From an uncultured Pseudomonadales bacterium (lineage in GTDB: Bacteria > Pseudomonadota > Gammaproteobacteria > Pseudomonadales > Pseudohongiellaceae): 64,000 nucleotides of DNA. Below are positions 1 through 9,300 of this stretch, piece by piece (within the stretch, counting starts at the first letter, position 1; the number at the start of each line of letters is the position of its first letter). The translations under genes were made by a program, and so were the position numbers. The notes below the pieces were generated by a model. It was given only the letters and a program-made list of their open reading frames with translations, ran no database searches and was not told the DNA's origin. The stretch is from positions 1 to 64,000 of the forward strand of contig CAMYOK010000011.1 of the NCBI GenBank assembly GCA_947259995.1, written 5' to 3'.

Positions 1-1023
<1,023 letters not shown>

Positions 1024-1220
1024 AAGTACTACTTGCTAATGTGCCATACAACAAACCGTACTACTTAATCGGCTTATCAACACAGAAGCAATCATTCATG
1101 CTCAAAGTCACAACATACTGTCTTTTAACTTAATAAAATAACGCAGTTGCTTACCTTTGATATTTTTGCAATGTTCGCAAAGCCATCACGGCAAGCACCC
1201 ACCTCTATTACTTAATCTCT

Positions 1221-1235
1221 ACTTTTTAAAGAACT
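1221..1235 (-). promoter_or_regulatory. boxA-like antitermination element of the rRNA leader
   Basis: The minus strand reads AGTTCTTTAAAAAGT, close to the bacterial rRNA leader boxA core (CTCTTTAA), which binds NusB/NusE to make RNA polymerase resistant to early termination. The position between the promoter and 16S is as expected. Assignment is by sequence likeness only. Confidence 0.6.
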
Positions 1236-1269
1236 CTTTTCCTAAACCTTCGTGGTTAGGAGGAGGCGC

Positions 1270-1297
1270 ATTATAGGGCAAAATTTTGACCTTGCAA
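1270..1297 (-). promoter_or_regulatory. Ribosomal RNA promoter (P1-like)
   Basis: On the minus strand there is a -35 TTGCAA (1292-1297), a 16-base spacer and a perfect -10 TATAAT (1270-1275). It is followed by a GC-rich GCGCC discriminator and preceded by an A/T-rich tract. The 16-base spacer plus a G+C discriminator are hallmarks of growth-rate and ppGpp-controlled rRNA promoters. Initiation is expected around 1263. Confidence 0.85.
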
Positions 1298-1355
1298 GCA
1301 CTTTTTTAGATTTGTTTACAAAACAACAAAAGACTCCAAAAAAGTAATCAAACAC

Positions 1356-1964
1356 TCAATTGGAAGTTGACAAATTGATATGTTTTAAAGCTTTGCTGAC
1401 GTAGCGCCTATACACCCGGTACGCCAATAACGGGAGGAGAATACTAGCATAAAATACAGCTTCTGTAAGGTCTGTTCGCAAAATCCAAATCAAATGTATC
1501 AACGCTAGAATATTGATGAGGTAAACGAGCTTATGAAGCTGCTTCCAACGACGCCCTAAGCGACGCATCATTGCCTTGGTCGAAGTGGCCCCTAGGACCA
1601 GCAAAAGCACGAATGCAGTGAACCCAACAGTAATATAGGGACGCTCTATTATGTCCTCAAAGATCTCGGACCAACGCAGCTGCAACAAAAACAGCAGGTA
1701 AACAAGAAAATGCACAGAGGCATAGAAAAGCGCAAATAAACCGAATGTACGTCTATAGGGGAATAACTTAGGCCAACCACCGATATTCCTAATGGGCGTG
1801 ATCGCCAATGAAAGAAGAAGAAAGCGTAACGCCCACTCCCCCGTTTCTATCGCTAGCGTATCTGCAGGGTCAGGCCCTAAGGTATTGTTCAACACTCTCC
1901 AGCACAGCACTGCAAAAGGCAGCAATGCCAGGAAGAAGATAAAGTACTTAGCAGCTCTGATCAT
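1356..1964 (-). CDS. msrQ: MsrQ, heme-binding membrane subunit of the MsrPQ methionine sulfoxide reductase
   Basis: 202 residues, the usual MsrQ (YedZ) length. MsrQ is an inner-membrane b-type cytochrome of the ferric-reductase-like transmembrane family that passes electrons from the quinone pool or flavin to periplasmic MsrP. The sequence shows about six hydrophobic segments, with histidines in the third (FALFYASVHFLVYL) and the conserved cytoplasmic stretch GRRWKQLHKLVYL, whose histidine is a probable heme ligand. The ATG start lies 31 bases after the msrP stop, so the two form an operon in the order msrP-msrQ. The product is a membrane partner with no catalytic role of its own. Confidence 0.93.
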   Translation of the reverse strand: MIRAAKYFIFFLALLPFAVLCWRVLNNTLGPDPADTLAIETGEWALRFLLLSLAITPIRNIGGWPKLFPYRRTFGLFALFYASVHFLVYLLFLLQLRWSEIFEDIIERPYITVGFTAFVLLLVLGATSTKAMMRRLGRRWKQLHKLVYLINILALIHLIWILRTDLTEAVFYASILLPLLAYRVYRRYVSKALKHINLSTSN

Positions 1965-1995
1965 CCTAGAACACCAAGCAAAGCCCTACTAACTC

Positions 1996-3042
1996 TTAGT
2001 AGAACTTTGCTAGATCCATCCCTTTATATAGAGAGGCTACTTGCTCTGCGTAACCATTGAACGGAAGCGTATCGATACGCGAGCTGCTAAAAAGCGTCTG
2101 CGGCAAGCGAGTCTCCATATCTTGTCGCCACCTAGGGTGATGAACCTCTGGATTCACATTGGCATAGAATCCATATTCTCTCGGGGCCAGCATATTCCAA
2201 CTCGTTTCAGGCTCTGTCTCAGTAAAACGTATTTTTACTATCGACTTAATGCTCTTGAAACCATATTTCCAAGGCACAATAAGCCGTAACGGCGCTCCGT
2301 TTTGCGGAGGGAGGTAATTACCGTACAGCCCCGTGGCCAACAAGGTGAGAGGATTCATCGCCTCGTCCATTCTTAATCCTTCGCGGTATGGCCAAGAAAT
2401 AGTGGTGAATCGAGATCGCTGGCCGGACATGCTGTCTGGATCGAACAGAGTAAAAAACTGCACATATTTCGCTTTCGAAGTTGGCTCAAATCGTTTGATG
2501 AGATCGGCCAAAGAGAAACCCACCCATGGAATGACCATAGACCAACGTTCAACGCAACGCAGTCGATAGACTCGCTCCTCCATCGCATGCGGTTTAAGAA
2601 TATCTTCCAGCGTGTAAACACCAGGTTTACCGACCTCTCCTTCAATCGTTACGGACCAAGGATCAGCTTTGAAGTCTTGCGAGTTGGCGGAGGGGTCGCC
2701 CTTGTCCATGCCAAATTCATAAAAATTATTGTATGAGACAACATCACGATACGGAGTTAAGGCTTCATTTGTATAAAACCCTCCAGATCTAGGCGCTGGA
2801 GTAATTTCAGCAAATTTTGCTTTCCACCAGTCTGCTGGCGCGGACCGCTCCATACCACTAGGCGCGCGCGCCCTTAGCGCATCACCCGCGGCAGCGTGGG
2901 ACAAACCGCTAAAACCTGCTGTTGCCAAGCCAAACGCCGCTCCTAAACTGCCTGTCAGGAATCGACGACGATCTTGATACACCGATTCCGGGGTGATTTC
3001 AGAAGATAATACATCGGACTTCGACTTCGACTTAATTAGCAT
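1996..3042 (-). CDS. msrP: MsrP, periplasmic protein-methionine-sulfoxide reductase catalytic subunit
   Basis: 348 residues. MsrP is a molybdopterin enzyme that reduces methionine sulfoxide in oxidised periplasmic proteins. A twin-arginine signal (RRRFLTG at residues 25-31, then a hydrophobic stretch ending in an Ala-rich site near 50) directs folded export. The Mo-coordinating cysteine is residue 163 in [14 protein letters not shown], the sulfite-oxidase-fold signature. The start has a good ribosome site (GAGGAG, 7 bases upstream). It is followed by its electron donor MsrQ. Family and pairing are unambiguous; substrate specificity is taken from the family. Confidence 0.95.
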   Translation of the reverse strand: MLIKSKSKSDVLSSEITPESVYQDRRRFLTGSLGAAFGLATAGFSGLSHAAAGDALRARAPSGMERSAPADWWKAKFAEITPAPRSGGFYTNEALTPYRDVVSYNNFYEFGMDKGDPSANSQDFKADPWSVTIEGEVGKPGVYTLEDILKPHAMEERVYRLRCVERWSMVIPWVGFSLADLIKRFEPTSKAKYVQFFTLFDPDSMSGQRSRFTTISWPYREGLRMDEAMNPLTLLATGLYGNYLPPQNGAPLRLIVPWKYGFKSIKSIVKIRFTETEPETSWNMLAPREYGFYANVNPEVHHPRWRQDMETRLPQTLFSSSRIDTLPFNGYAEQVASLYKGMDLAKFY

Positions 3043-3162
3043 GGAATGCTCCTCGGCCTATAAAGTTTGAGACCATGGGCCTTATCGCCCTTTAAAAATT
3101 GGACCTTCTTATCTTGCCCGCGTTACAGATCAATCGCGTTAAGTTGCGGCAGTTGATAACGC

Positions 3163-3999
3163 TTACGCTGCAGAATCATTCGCAGATTTACGTGGTTTTG
3201 CCCTTACTCGGCGATAAATCCATATAATTGGACCGGTTAAGGCGTAAGCTAAACACATCGAGAGCAATACTTCATGCGGCCGCTGCGCAATAACCACTAA
3301 AAGCACGACTGCCATAAGGAACACCACATAAGGCACGGTTCCGCGAAAATGAATCTCTTTAAAGCTGTAGTATCGATAATTGGAAATCATGAGAATGCCG
3401 GTAAAGGTAGTCAATACCGCGCAAGCAATCGCTATTAACGGTGTAATCTGAACGTCATACTTAAACCCTGCCCATGCCACAAAAGTCACTAAGCCAGCGG
3501 CGACGGGGCTCTGCAAGCCCACAAAAAAGCGTTTATCTACAGTATCGAGCTGCACATTAAAGCGTGCCAAACGCAACGCAGCGCATGACATGTAGATGAA
3601 ACTCGCTGCCCAACCAGCCTGCCCCAATGAAGAGAGCGCCCAACTGAACATAATCAAGGCCGGTGCAACCCCAAATGACACCATGTCGGACAAGCTATCA
3701 AACTGTGCGCCAAAGGCACTCTGGGTATTCGTCAGACGAGCCACTCGACCATCCAAACCGTCGAGGACGGCCGCAATGAGTATAGCCCACCCCGCCTCAT
3801 TAAAATCACCGTTCATGCCCGCTATGATTGCGTAAAAACCGGCAAACAATGCACCAAGTGTCAGCAAGTTCGGCAGTAGATAGATACCTCTGCGACGCAC
3901 CTTCTTGCCATCTTCAGAGACTAACTCTTCGTGCTCATCTATAGGGAAAAGACTGTCTTCCTCATCCAACTCTTGATCATTGTCGTTTTCAATATTCAT
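3163..3999 (-). CDS. pssA: CDP-diacylglycerol--serine O-phosphatidyltransferase (PssA, membrane type)
   Basis: 278 residues. It makes phosphatidylserine from CDP-diacylglycerol and serine, the precursor of phosphatidylethanolamine. The CDP-alcohol phosphatidyltransferase motif (D-G-x2-A-R-x8-G-x3-D-x3-D) is complete around residues 82-107 (DGRVARL ... AFGAQFDSLSD). About eight membrane segments follow, and the protein opens with an acidic tail of about 30 residues and a basic patch (KKVRRRG). This is the integral-membrane class used by Pseudomonas and Bacillus, not the E. coli phospholipase-D-type enzyme. It lies upstream of msrP on the same strand with a 120-base gap. Confidence 0.93.
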   Translation of the reverse strand: MNIENDNDQELDEEDSLFPIDEHEELVSEDGKKVRRRGIYLLPNLLTLGALFAGFYAIIAGMNGDFNEAGWAILIAAVLDGLDGRVARLTNTQSAFGAQFDSLSDMVSFGVAPALIMFSWALSSLGQAGWAASFIYMSCAALRLARFNVQLDTVDKRFFVGLQSPVAAGLVTFVAWAGFKYDVQITPLIAIACAVLTTFTGILMISNYRYYSFKEIHFRGTVPYVVFLMAVVLLVVIAQRPHEVLLSMCLAYALTGPIIWIYRRVRAKPRKSANDSAA

Positions 4000-4074
4000 C
4001 TAACAAAATTACCTTCAAATACATGGGATACGAGGAGATCTTTATTCCGTGAATTATACACAGAGTGTTACCTA

Positions 4075-5001
4075 TTAGCTGCGAACAGTATGCGTGTCAG
4101 CCGCAATATGGTCTTGGGACAAGTCCCAGAACGCCTTTATTAGGGGGTTATTGAGCTTGCGTCGCAAAACAACCAAGCCAATCGTAAATGGCTCGAGCTG
4201 AGTTTGCACGTTTAGAACTTCTATTTTCGATCGTATTGGGCTGTTTTCGACGACCAACTGAGGCACTACCCCCACTCCAAACCCTAGGCTAACCATACTT
4301 ACTATGGCTTCATTGCCCGCTACTTGAGCATAAGTATTAGGTTTTATCCCTTGCTCTTGGAACCAGCGATCCACGCGCTCACGCGCGATTCCAACTTCAG
4401 ACAGAATCATAGGAACGCGCTCCCAAGGCAAATCGCTACCGTCCTTGGCGCACTTATCTAAGAGATCTCGTAACGGAGAAGCCGCCGTTGGTGCAATAAA
4501 TATAAGGGGAGAGTCTCGAATTGCACGAAAAGTTAGTTTATCTGGCACCCGATTAGGCCTTGCCGCGATACCAATGTCTTCTTGCTCATCAAGAATGCGC
4601 TGTATTGAAAGTGAGGTATCCCCCGTATGCAGCTGAATCTCTACTGCAGGAAAGCGAGCCCGATATTGATCTAGCAGCTCATGCAGGAAGCTATAACTCG
4701 CTGTCACAGAGCAGAATATGCTTAACCGCCCACTAAGCACTTGCGCCTGCTGATGAAGATCCTTTTGCAACAACTCCCAGCGCTGCAATGTATCGGCTGC
4801 ATACTCACGGAAGCGCTCCCCTGCCGCGGTGAGCCTAACGGTGCGACTGTCACGCTCAAACAGAGATGCTCCAACCTCATGTTCTAGTTTCTGAACAATC
4901 CGCGTCAGGCTCGAGGGGCTTAAATGATGCTCCCTACTAGTATTGCCAAAGTGTAAATTTCGGCACAAGTGCAGAAAAAGTTGAAGCTCACGTAATTCCA
5001 A
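4075..5001 (-). CDS. ilvY: IlvY, LysR-type activator of ilvC
   Basis: 308 residues, starting at TTG. It has an N-terminal winged helix-turn-helix (residues about 1-60, with SSLTRIVQKLEHEVGASLF) and a C-terminal effector domain. The stretch LSGRLSIFCSVTASYSFLHE and the region GNEAIVSMVSLGFGVGVVPQ match E. coli IlvY closely. In E. coli IlvY binds the ilvC substrates acetolactate and acetohydroxybutyrate and then activates ilvC. Here it lies divergent from ilvC with 167 bases between them, the classic arrangement, with a LysR-type box in that gap that probably also controls its own expression. The TTG start gives MELREL, which aligns with E. coli MDLRDL. Confidence 0.93.
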   Translation of the reverse strand: MELRELQLFLHLCRNLHFGNTSREHHLSPSSLTRIVQKLEHEVGASLFERDSRTVRLTAAGERFREYAADTLQRWELLQKDLHQQAQVLSGRLSIFCSVTASYSFLHELLDQYRARFPAVEIQLHTGDTSLSIQRILDEQEDIGIAARPNRVPDKLTFRAIRDSPLIFIAPTAASPLRDLLDKCAKDGSDLPWERVPMILSEVGIARERVDRWFQEQGIKPNTYAQVAGNEAIVSMVSLGFGVGVVPQLVVENSPIRSKIEVLNVQTQLEPFTIGLVVLRRKLNNPLIKAFWDLSQDHIAADTHTVRS

Positions 5002-5168
5002 TGCAGTTAGCCACCCTTCATTTCATAATATGAAATGTATTGTTGCATATATAGCGTTTTACGCAACCAAGCATTTACCCTATCATGCGCAGCTTAGCAA
5101 TGACTGCTGCATATAACAGTCTGCATAGAATTCAGATTACTTATTAAAAATCCTCACTGGAGAAAGCT
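5002..5168. promoter_or_regulatory. ilvY-ilvC divergent control region with candidate IlvY operators
   Basis: The gap contains a 19-base palindrome at 5019-5037 (CATTTCAT-AAT-ATGAAATG). Its core TTCATAATATGAA is a LysR box of T-N11-A form, 18 bases from the ilvY start. A second, looser dyad GTTGC...GCAAC spans 5042-5067. Divergent LysR regulators usually bind one site overlapping their own promoter and one upstream of the target promoter, which fits. A TATAAC hexamer near 5113 could be the ilvC -10, but I found no good -35. The ilvC ribosome site is GGAG, 6 bases before the ATG. Confidence 0.6.
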
Positions 5169-6638
5169 ATGAATTACTTCAACACCTTGCCGCTTAGGCT
5201 GCAACTAGAACAACTTGGCAAGTGCCGCTTCATGGACAAAAGCGAGTTTGCTGATGGCGTCAACAAGCTGCTCGGCAAGAAAATTGTCATTGTTGGCTGC
5301 GGTGCGCAGGGCTTGAACCAAGGTTTGAACATGCGCGACAGCGGTCTTGATATTTCGTATACGCTTAGAGCTGCGGCAATTGCTGAGAAACGCCAATCTT
5401 GGAAGAACGCTACAGAGAACGGTTTTACAGTCGATACTTACGAAGCCCTTATTCCACAGGCTGACCTAGTTTTAAACCTCACTCCTGATAAGCAGCACAC
5501 ACCGGTTGTGACTGAAATTATGCCTTTAATGAAGAAAGGTGCTTGCTTAGCTTACTCACACGGTTTCAACATCGTGGAAGAAGGCATGCAAATTCGTCCT
5601 GATTTGACAGTTGTGATGGTTGCCCCTAAGTGCCCAGGCACAGAGGTTCGCGAAGAATACAAACGCGGCTTTGGTGTCCCAACACTAATCGCAGTTCACG
5701 CTGAGAACGACCCCAATGGTGATGGCCTAGAGATCGCCAAAGCATACGCTGCCGGCACTGGCGGGCATCGCGCTGGTGTCCTTGAATCGTCTTTCATTGC
5801 CGAAGTGAAGTCTGACCTTATGGGTGAGCAAACAATACTATGTGGCATGCTGCAGGCTGGCACAATTGTTAGTTTCGAGAAAATGGTCGCTAAAGGCATC
5901 GACCCAGCATACGCCTCTAAACTATTGCAACACGGTTGGGAAGTCGTATCAGAAGGTTTGAAGCACGGCGGCATTACAAACATGATGGATCGCCTATCCA
6001 ACCCAGCCAAAATCGTTGCTAACTCCCTAGCAGCCGAGTTGAAAGAAATTCTTGCACCGCTTTATCAAAAACACATGGACGACATCATTACTGGCGCATT
6101 CTCTAGCGGAATGATGGAAGACTGGGCAAATGACGACATCAAACTATTAACTTGGCGTGCAGCCACAGCCGAAACTGAATTCGAAAAATCTACGGCTGGC
6201 AGCATGGACATCAGCGAACAGGAATACTATGACAATGGCATTCTAATGGCAACAATGTTGAAGGCCGGCGTTGAGCTAGCATTCGAAACAATGACTGCAA
6301 GTGGCATCATCGAAGAGTCTGCTTATTACGAGTCTTTGCATGAAACACCACTCATTGCGAACCTAATCGGCCGTAAAAAGCTGTACGAAATGAACAAGGT
6401 AATTTCGGACACTGCAGAGTACGGTTGTTACCTGTTCTCACACGCTGCGGTTCCAATGATGAAAGACTTCATGGAAAAAATTGATACTGATGTTATCGGC
6501 AAAGGTCTAACTTTAGTGGATAACCACGTAGACAACGCTGAATTGATTGCTGTGAATCAAAGCATTCGCAACCACCCAATCGAAACTGTTGGTAAGAAGC
6601 TTCGCTCTTACATGACTGACATGAAGAAAATCGTCTGA
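5169..6638 (+). CDS. ilvC: Ketol-acid reductoisomerase, long (class II) form
   Basis: 489 residues, the long E. coli-type enzyme (491) and not the 330-340 residue class I form. It converts 2-acetolactate and 2-aceto-2-hydroxybutyrate to dihydroxy acids with NADPH and Mg2+, the second common step of valine/isoleucine synthesis. The Rossmann motif GCGAQG is at residues 43-48. Arg67, Arg75 and Ser77 correspond to the E. coli NADPH-specifying residues. Two tandem C-terminal knotted domains follow. The ATG has a GGAG site. The gene is divergent from its regulator ilvY and convergent with ilvH, with a strong terminator between. Confidence 0.97.
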   Translation: MNYFNTLPLRLQLEQLGKCRFMDKSEFADGVNKLLGKKIVIVGCGAQGLNQGLNMRDSGLDISYTLRAAAIAEKRQSWKNATENGFTVDTYEALIPQADLVLNLTPDKQHTPVVTEIMPLMKKGACLAYSHGFNIVEEGMQIRPDLTVVMVAPKCPGTEVREEYKRGFGVPTLIAVHAENDPNGDGLEIAKAYAAGTGGHRAGVLESSFIAEVKSDLMGEQTILCGMLQAGTIVSFEKMVAKGIDPAYASKLLQHGWEVVSEGLKHGGITNMMDRLSNPAKIVANSLAAELKEILAPLYQKHMDDIITGAFSSGMMEDWANDDIKLLTWRAATAETEFEKSTAGSMDISEQEYYDNGILMATMLKAGVELAFETMTASGIIEESAYYESLHETPLIANLIGRKKLYEMNKVISDTAEYGCYLFSHAAVPMMKDFMEKIDTDVIGKGLTLVDNHVDNAELIAVNQSIRNHPIETVGKKLRSYMTDMKKIV

Positions 6639-6657
6639 TCAGGTTTTTTGCTTACAT

Positions 6658-6685
6658 AAAAAAAGGGCCTTATGGCCCTTTTTTT
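6658..6685. terminator. Bidirectional intrinsic terminator between ilvC and ilvH
   Basis: A perfect 12-bp stem AAAAAAAGGGCC/GGCCCTTTTTTT with a 4-base TTAT loop lies 20 bases after the ilvC stop and 20 bases after the ilvH stop on the other strand. The A/T flank gives a U-run in both directions, so it can terminate both converging transcripts. Confidence 0.93.
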
Positions 6686-6705
6686 ATAAGCGAAAAATGC
6701 GCAGC

Positions 6706-7197
6706 TTAAACGCTCAGCACTTTCTCTCCTCTAGACACCCCAGAGACACCAGTACGAGCCACTTCCAGAATCGTCACACCACTGATTGCGGCGATAAAGG
6801 AATCGAGTTTAGCCGAAGTGCCAACTAATTGAATGCTATAGATGGTGCTAGTGACATCGACAATTTGTCCTCTGAAAATATCAGCTGTGCGTTTTATCTC
6901 ATCACGCTGCGATCCCGTTGCCTTCACTTTAATAAGCATCAACTCGCGTTCGATATGCGCCCCTTCCGTTAGATCCACTAGCTTAACCACATCAACCAAC
7001 TTGTTTAGATGCTTAGTGATTTGCTCGATCTTACGATCGTCACCCACAGTAGTGATCGTCAAGCGCGACAAGGTATGATCATCGGTTGGAGCAACAGTCA
7101 ACGATTCGATGTTGTAGTTACGCTGCGAAAACAGCCCAACAACTCGCGACAAAGCACCTGGTTCGTTCTCAAGTAAGATAGAAATAATATGTCGCAT
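6706..7197 (-). CDS. ilvH: Acetolactate synthase III small (regulatory) subunit
   Basis: 163 residues. It is the regulatory subunit of acetohydroxyacid synthase and confers valine feedback inhibition. An N-terminal ACT domain (residues 1-75, beginning MRHIISILLENEPGALSRV, with the NIESL motif) is followed by a C-terminal ferredoxin-like domain. The ATG directly follows the ilvI stop with one base between, so the two are translationally coupled. The operon ends at the shared hairpin after ilvH. Confidence 0.96.
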   Translation of the reverse strand: MRHIISILLENEPGALSRVVGLFSQRNYNIESLTVAPTDDHTLSRLTITTVGDDRKIEQITKHLNKLVDVVKLVDLTEGAHIERELMLIKVKATGSQRDEIKRTADIFRGQIVDVTSTIYSIQLVGTSAKLDSFIAAISGVTILEVARTGVSGVSRGEKVLSV

Positions 7198-7198
7198 C

Positions 7199-8923
7199 TT
7201 AGGTTCTCTCCGTCTTACTCAAAATCATATCTTTCATTGCACCACCCTTAATGGCCATTGGATAAACGTGCTCCATTGGATCCACTAAGACATCGATGAA
7301 TACTAAGCGATCTTTCATCGCAAATGCTTCGGTCATTTTTTGCTTTAACTCAGAGAGCTTTTCAATACGCACACCAACGTGTCCGTACGCTTCGGCTAGC
7401 TTAACGAAATCAGGCAAAGACTCTGAATAGGTGCTGTGTGAATATCGACCACCATACTGCATATCTTGCCATTGCTTAACCATGCCTAGCGCTTGATTGT
7501 TCAAACAAACAATCTTCACCGGAAGCTGATATTGCAAACAAGTTGCTAGCTCCTGAATGTTCATCTGGAAGCTGCCCTCACCTGTCACACAAACAGATAC
7601 CGCGTCAGGAAACGCCAGTTGCACGCCCATTGCCGCAGGGAAACCGAAGCCCATCGTGCCTAAGCCACCCGAGTTAATCCAACGTCTTGGCTTATCAAAA
7701 TGATAATACTGCGCCGCAAACATTTGATGCTGACCAACGTCAGAAGATACGTAGGCGTCTCCATTGGTAATGTCATAAAGCGTCTGAATGACTTGCTGCG
7801 GTTTAATCACATCATTGTCAGCTGGGATGACTTTCAAGCTGTCTTTCTCTCTCCAGCCTTCAATTTGTTTCCACCACAATTCCAACGCTTTGCTGTCTAC
7901 TTTAGTTTCTGAAAGCTTGATTAGCTCAAGCATTTCTTCAAGAACACTGACTACCGACCCTACTATGGGCACATCGGCAGCGACGGTCTTAGAGATCGAA
8001 GCAGGATCTATATCAACATGTAGGATTTTTGCCCCTGGACAAAACTTTGCAATAGAGTTCGTAACGCGATCATCAAACCGCGCCCCAATCCCCAGCACAA
8101 CGTCGCTAAAGTGCATTGCCATGTTCGCTTCATAGGTGCCATGCATTCCCAGCATGCCCAAGAACTGCTTGTCAGTGGCAGGGTATGCCCCTAAACCCAT
8201 AAGCGTGTTGGTTACGGGATATCCTAGTTTTTGCGCCAACTGCGTTAACAACGCACTGCCTTCGCCTTGAACAACACCGCCTCCCGTATAGAGGATGGGG
8301 CGTTTTGCCGCTAGCAGAATCTCGACAGCCTTTTTGATTTGGCCGGTATGTCCTTTTGAAGGGACGGAGTACGAACGCAGCTTCACAGACTCTGGGTACG
8401 AATACGGGTATTTTTTCGCCGGATCGGTAACATCCTTAGGAATATCAATCACGACTGGGCCAGGCCGCCCCGTTGTTGCAATATAAAAGGCTTTTTTAAC
8501 CACAGTCGGAATGTCTTCAGGGTTTTGTACCATGAAGCTGTGTTTAACGATCGGACGCGAGATTCCAACCATATCGGTTTCTTGGAAGCCGTCTGATCCA
8601 ATTAATGAACTATCGACTTGACCGGAGATCACGATCATTGGAATCGAATCCATGAATGCCGTCGCAATCCCCGTCACTGCATTGGTTGCACCTGGACCAG
8701 AAGTCACCAATACCACGCCTGGACGTCCGGTAGCACGCGCATAGCCATCGGCAGCATGAGTCGCCGCCTGCTCATGGCGCACCAATATATGTTCAACTTT
8801 GTCTTGATTAAAAATTGCGTCGTAGATATGTAATACGGCACCACCTGGGTAGCCGTATATCATTTCTACGCCTTCGTCGTGCAATGCTCGAATGAGCATG
8901 TCACCGCCTGATAATAATTCCAC
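7199..8923 (-). CDS. ilvI: Acetolactate synthase III large (catalytic) subunit
   Basis: 574 residues. This thiamine-diphosphate enzyme condenses two pyruvates, or pyruvate with 2-oxobutyrate, in the first common step of branched-chain amino acid synthesis. Catalytic Glu51 lies in [16 protein letters not shown], and the ThDP-binding region is [14 protein letters not shown]. The start is GTG, chosen because [14 protein letters not shown] aligns with E. coli MEMLSGAEMVVRSL and an AGAGGT ribosome site sits about 8 bases upstream. It is co-transcribed with ilvH. In Pseudomonas ilvC follows ilvH in the same operon; here ilvC is reversed and of another class. Confidence 0.96.
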   Translation of the reverse strand: MELLSGGDMLIRALHDEGVEMIYGYPGGAVLHIYDAIFNQDKVEHILVRHEQAATHAADGYARATGRPGVVLVTSGPGATNAVTGIATAFMDSIPMIVISGQVDSSLIGSDGFQETDMVGISRPIVKHSFMVQNPEDIPTVVKKAFYIATTGRPGPVVIDIPKDVTDPAKKYPYSYPESVKLRSYSVPSKGHTGQIKKAVEILLAAKRPILYTGGGVVQGEGSALLTQLAQKLGYPVTNTLMGLGAYPATDKQFLGMLGMHGTYEANMAMHFSDVVLGIGARFDDRVTNSIAKFCPGAKILHVDIDPASISKTVAADVPIVGSVVSVLEEMLELIKLSETKVDSKALELWWKQIEGWREKDSLKVIPADNDVIKPQQVIQTLYDITNGDAYVSSDVGQHQMFAAQYYHFDKPRRWINSGGLGTMGFGFPAAMGVQLAFPDAVSVCVTGEGSFQMNIQELATCLQYQLPVKIVCLNNQALGMVKQWQDMQYGGRYSHSTYSESLPDFVKLAEAYGHVGVRIEKLSELKQKMTEAFAMKDRLVFIDVLVDPMEHVYPMAIKGGAMKDMILSKTERT

Positions 8924-9300
8924 TTTCTTAGACCTCTGTACTATTCAACTCACTTGCGTGAGCACCGATCGTATAGCAATACGAATGGGTCTGCTCTACG
9001 CAAGCCAATATAGTGATTCAATGTGATTCAGGGAGTGTCAAAGCCGACCGATGTTATTGAACAATGGCCCAGCTTGACTCTTGTCAGCCCTTAACGCGGT
9101 AACGTCTTGGAGCCTAAGGTGGACGTGTTTGACACCTAAGTTCTTCTCGGCACTCGATATTTTTGTCGATACGCCTCTGAACATGACCGGATGAGGTGGT
9201 GGTATGTTCAGTCTGCAAGTAAACGATGGCAATTTTCCCAACATTTCCCTCAATGTCAAGCATATGTAGGCTTGCAGACTAAACGAAGTGCAAATAAAGA
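8924..9300 (-). other. Intergenic region clpB-ilvI, probable ilvIH leader and control region
   Basis: These 377 bases hold no credible gene: an open frame at 9038-9259 lacks a ribosome site and resembles no known protein. On the minus strand I see a perfect TTGACA at 9254-9259 without a good -10, another TTGACA near 9040 that lies 23 bases from a TATATT, and a CTCAC-GCAA-GTGAG hairpin (8949-8962) about 26 bases before the ilvI start. Two dyads lie further upstream: TGAACAT/ATGTTCA (9178-9184, 9204-9210) and a perfect 10-bp pair AGTCTGCAAG/CTTGCAGACT (9210-9219, 9271-9280). No leader peptide rich in Leu, Ile or Val is evident, so classical attenuation is not supported. Confidence 0.5.

Larger units (their letters stand above)
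1024..1355 (-). other. rRNA operon leader and promoter region
   Basis: This 332-base stretch between msrQ and the 16S gene has no credible coding sequence. On the minus strand it holds, in order of transcription, an A/T-rich UP-like tract (about 1298-1320), a promoter (1270-1297), a small imperfect hairpin directly after the predicted transcription start (1241-1260), a boxA-like antitermination element (1221-1235) and about 200 bases of AT-rich leader up to the mature 5' end of 16S rRNA. No terminator is seen between msrQ and the promoter, so msrQ transcripts may read into the rRNA operon. Confidence 0.8.

Noticed and set aside
9038..9259. Minus-strand open frame of 73 residues upstream of ilvI
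   Set aside because: It starts at TTG, lacks a ribosome site and recognisable protein character, and covers the dyads of a likely control region.
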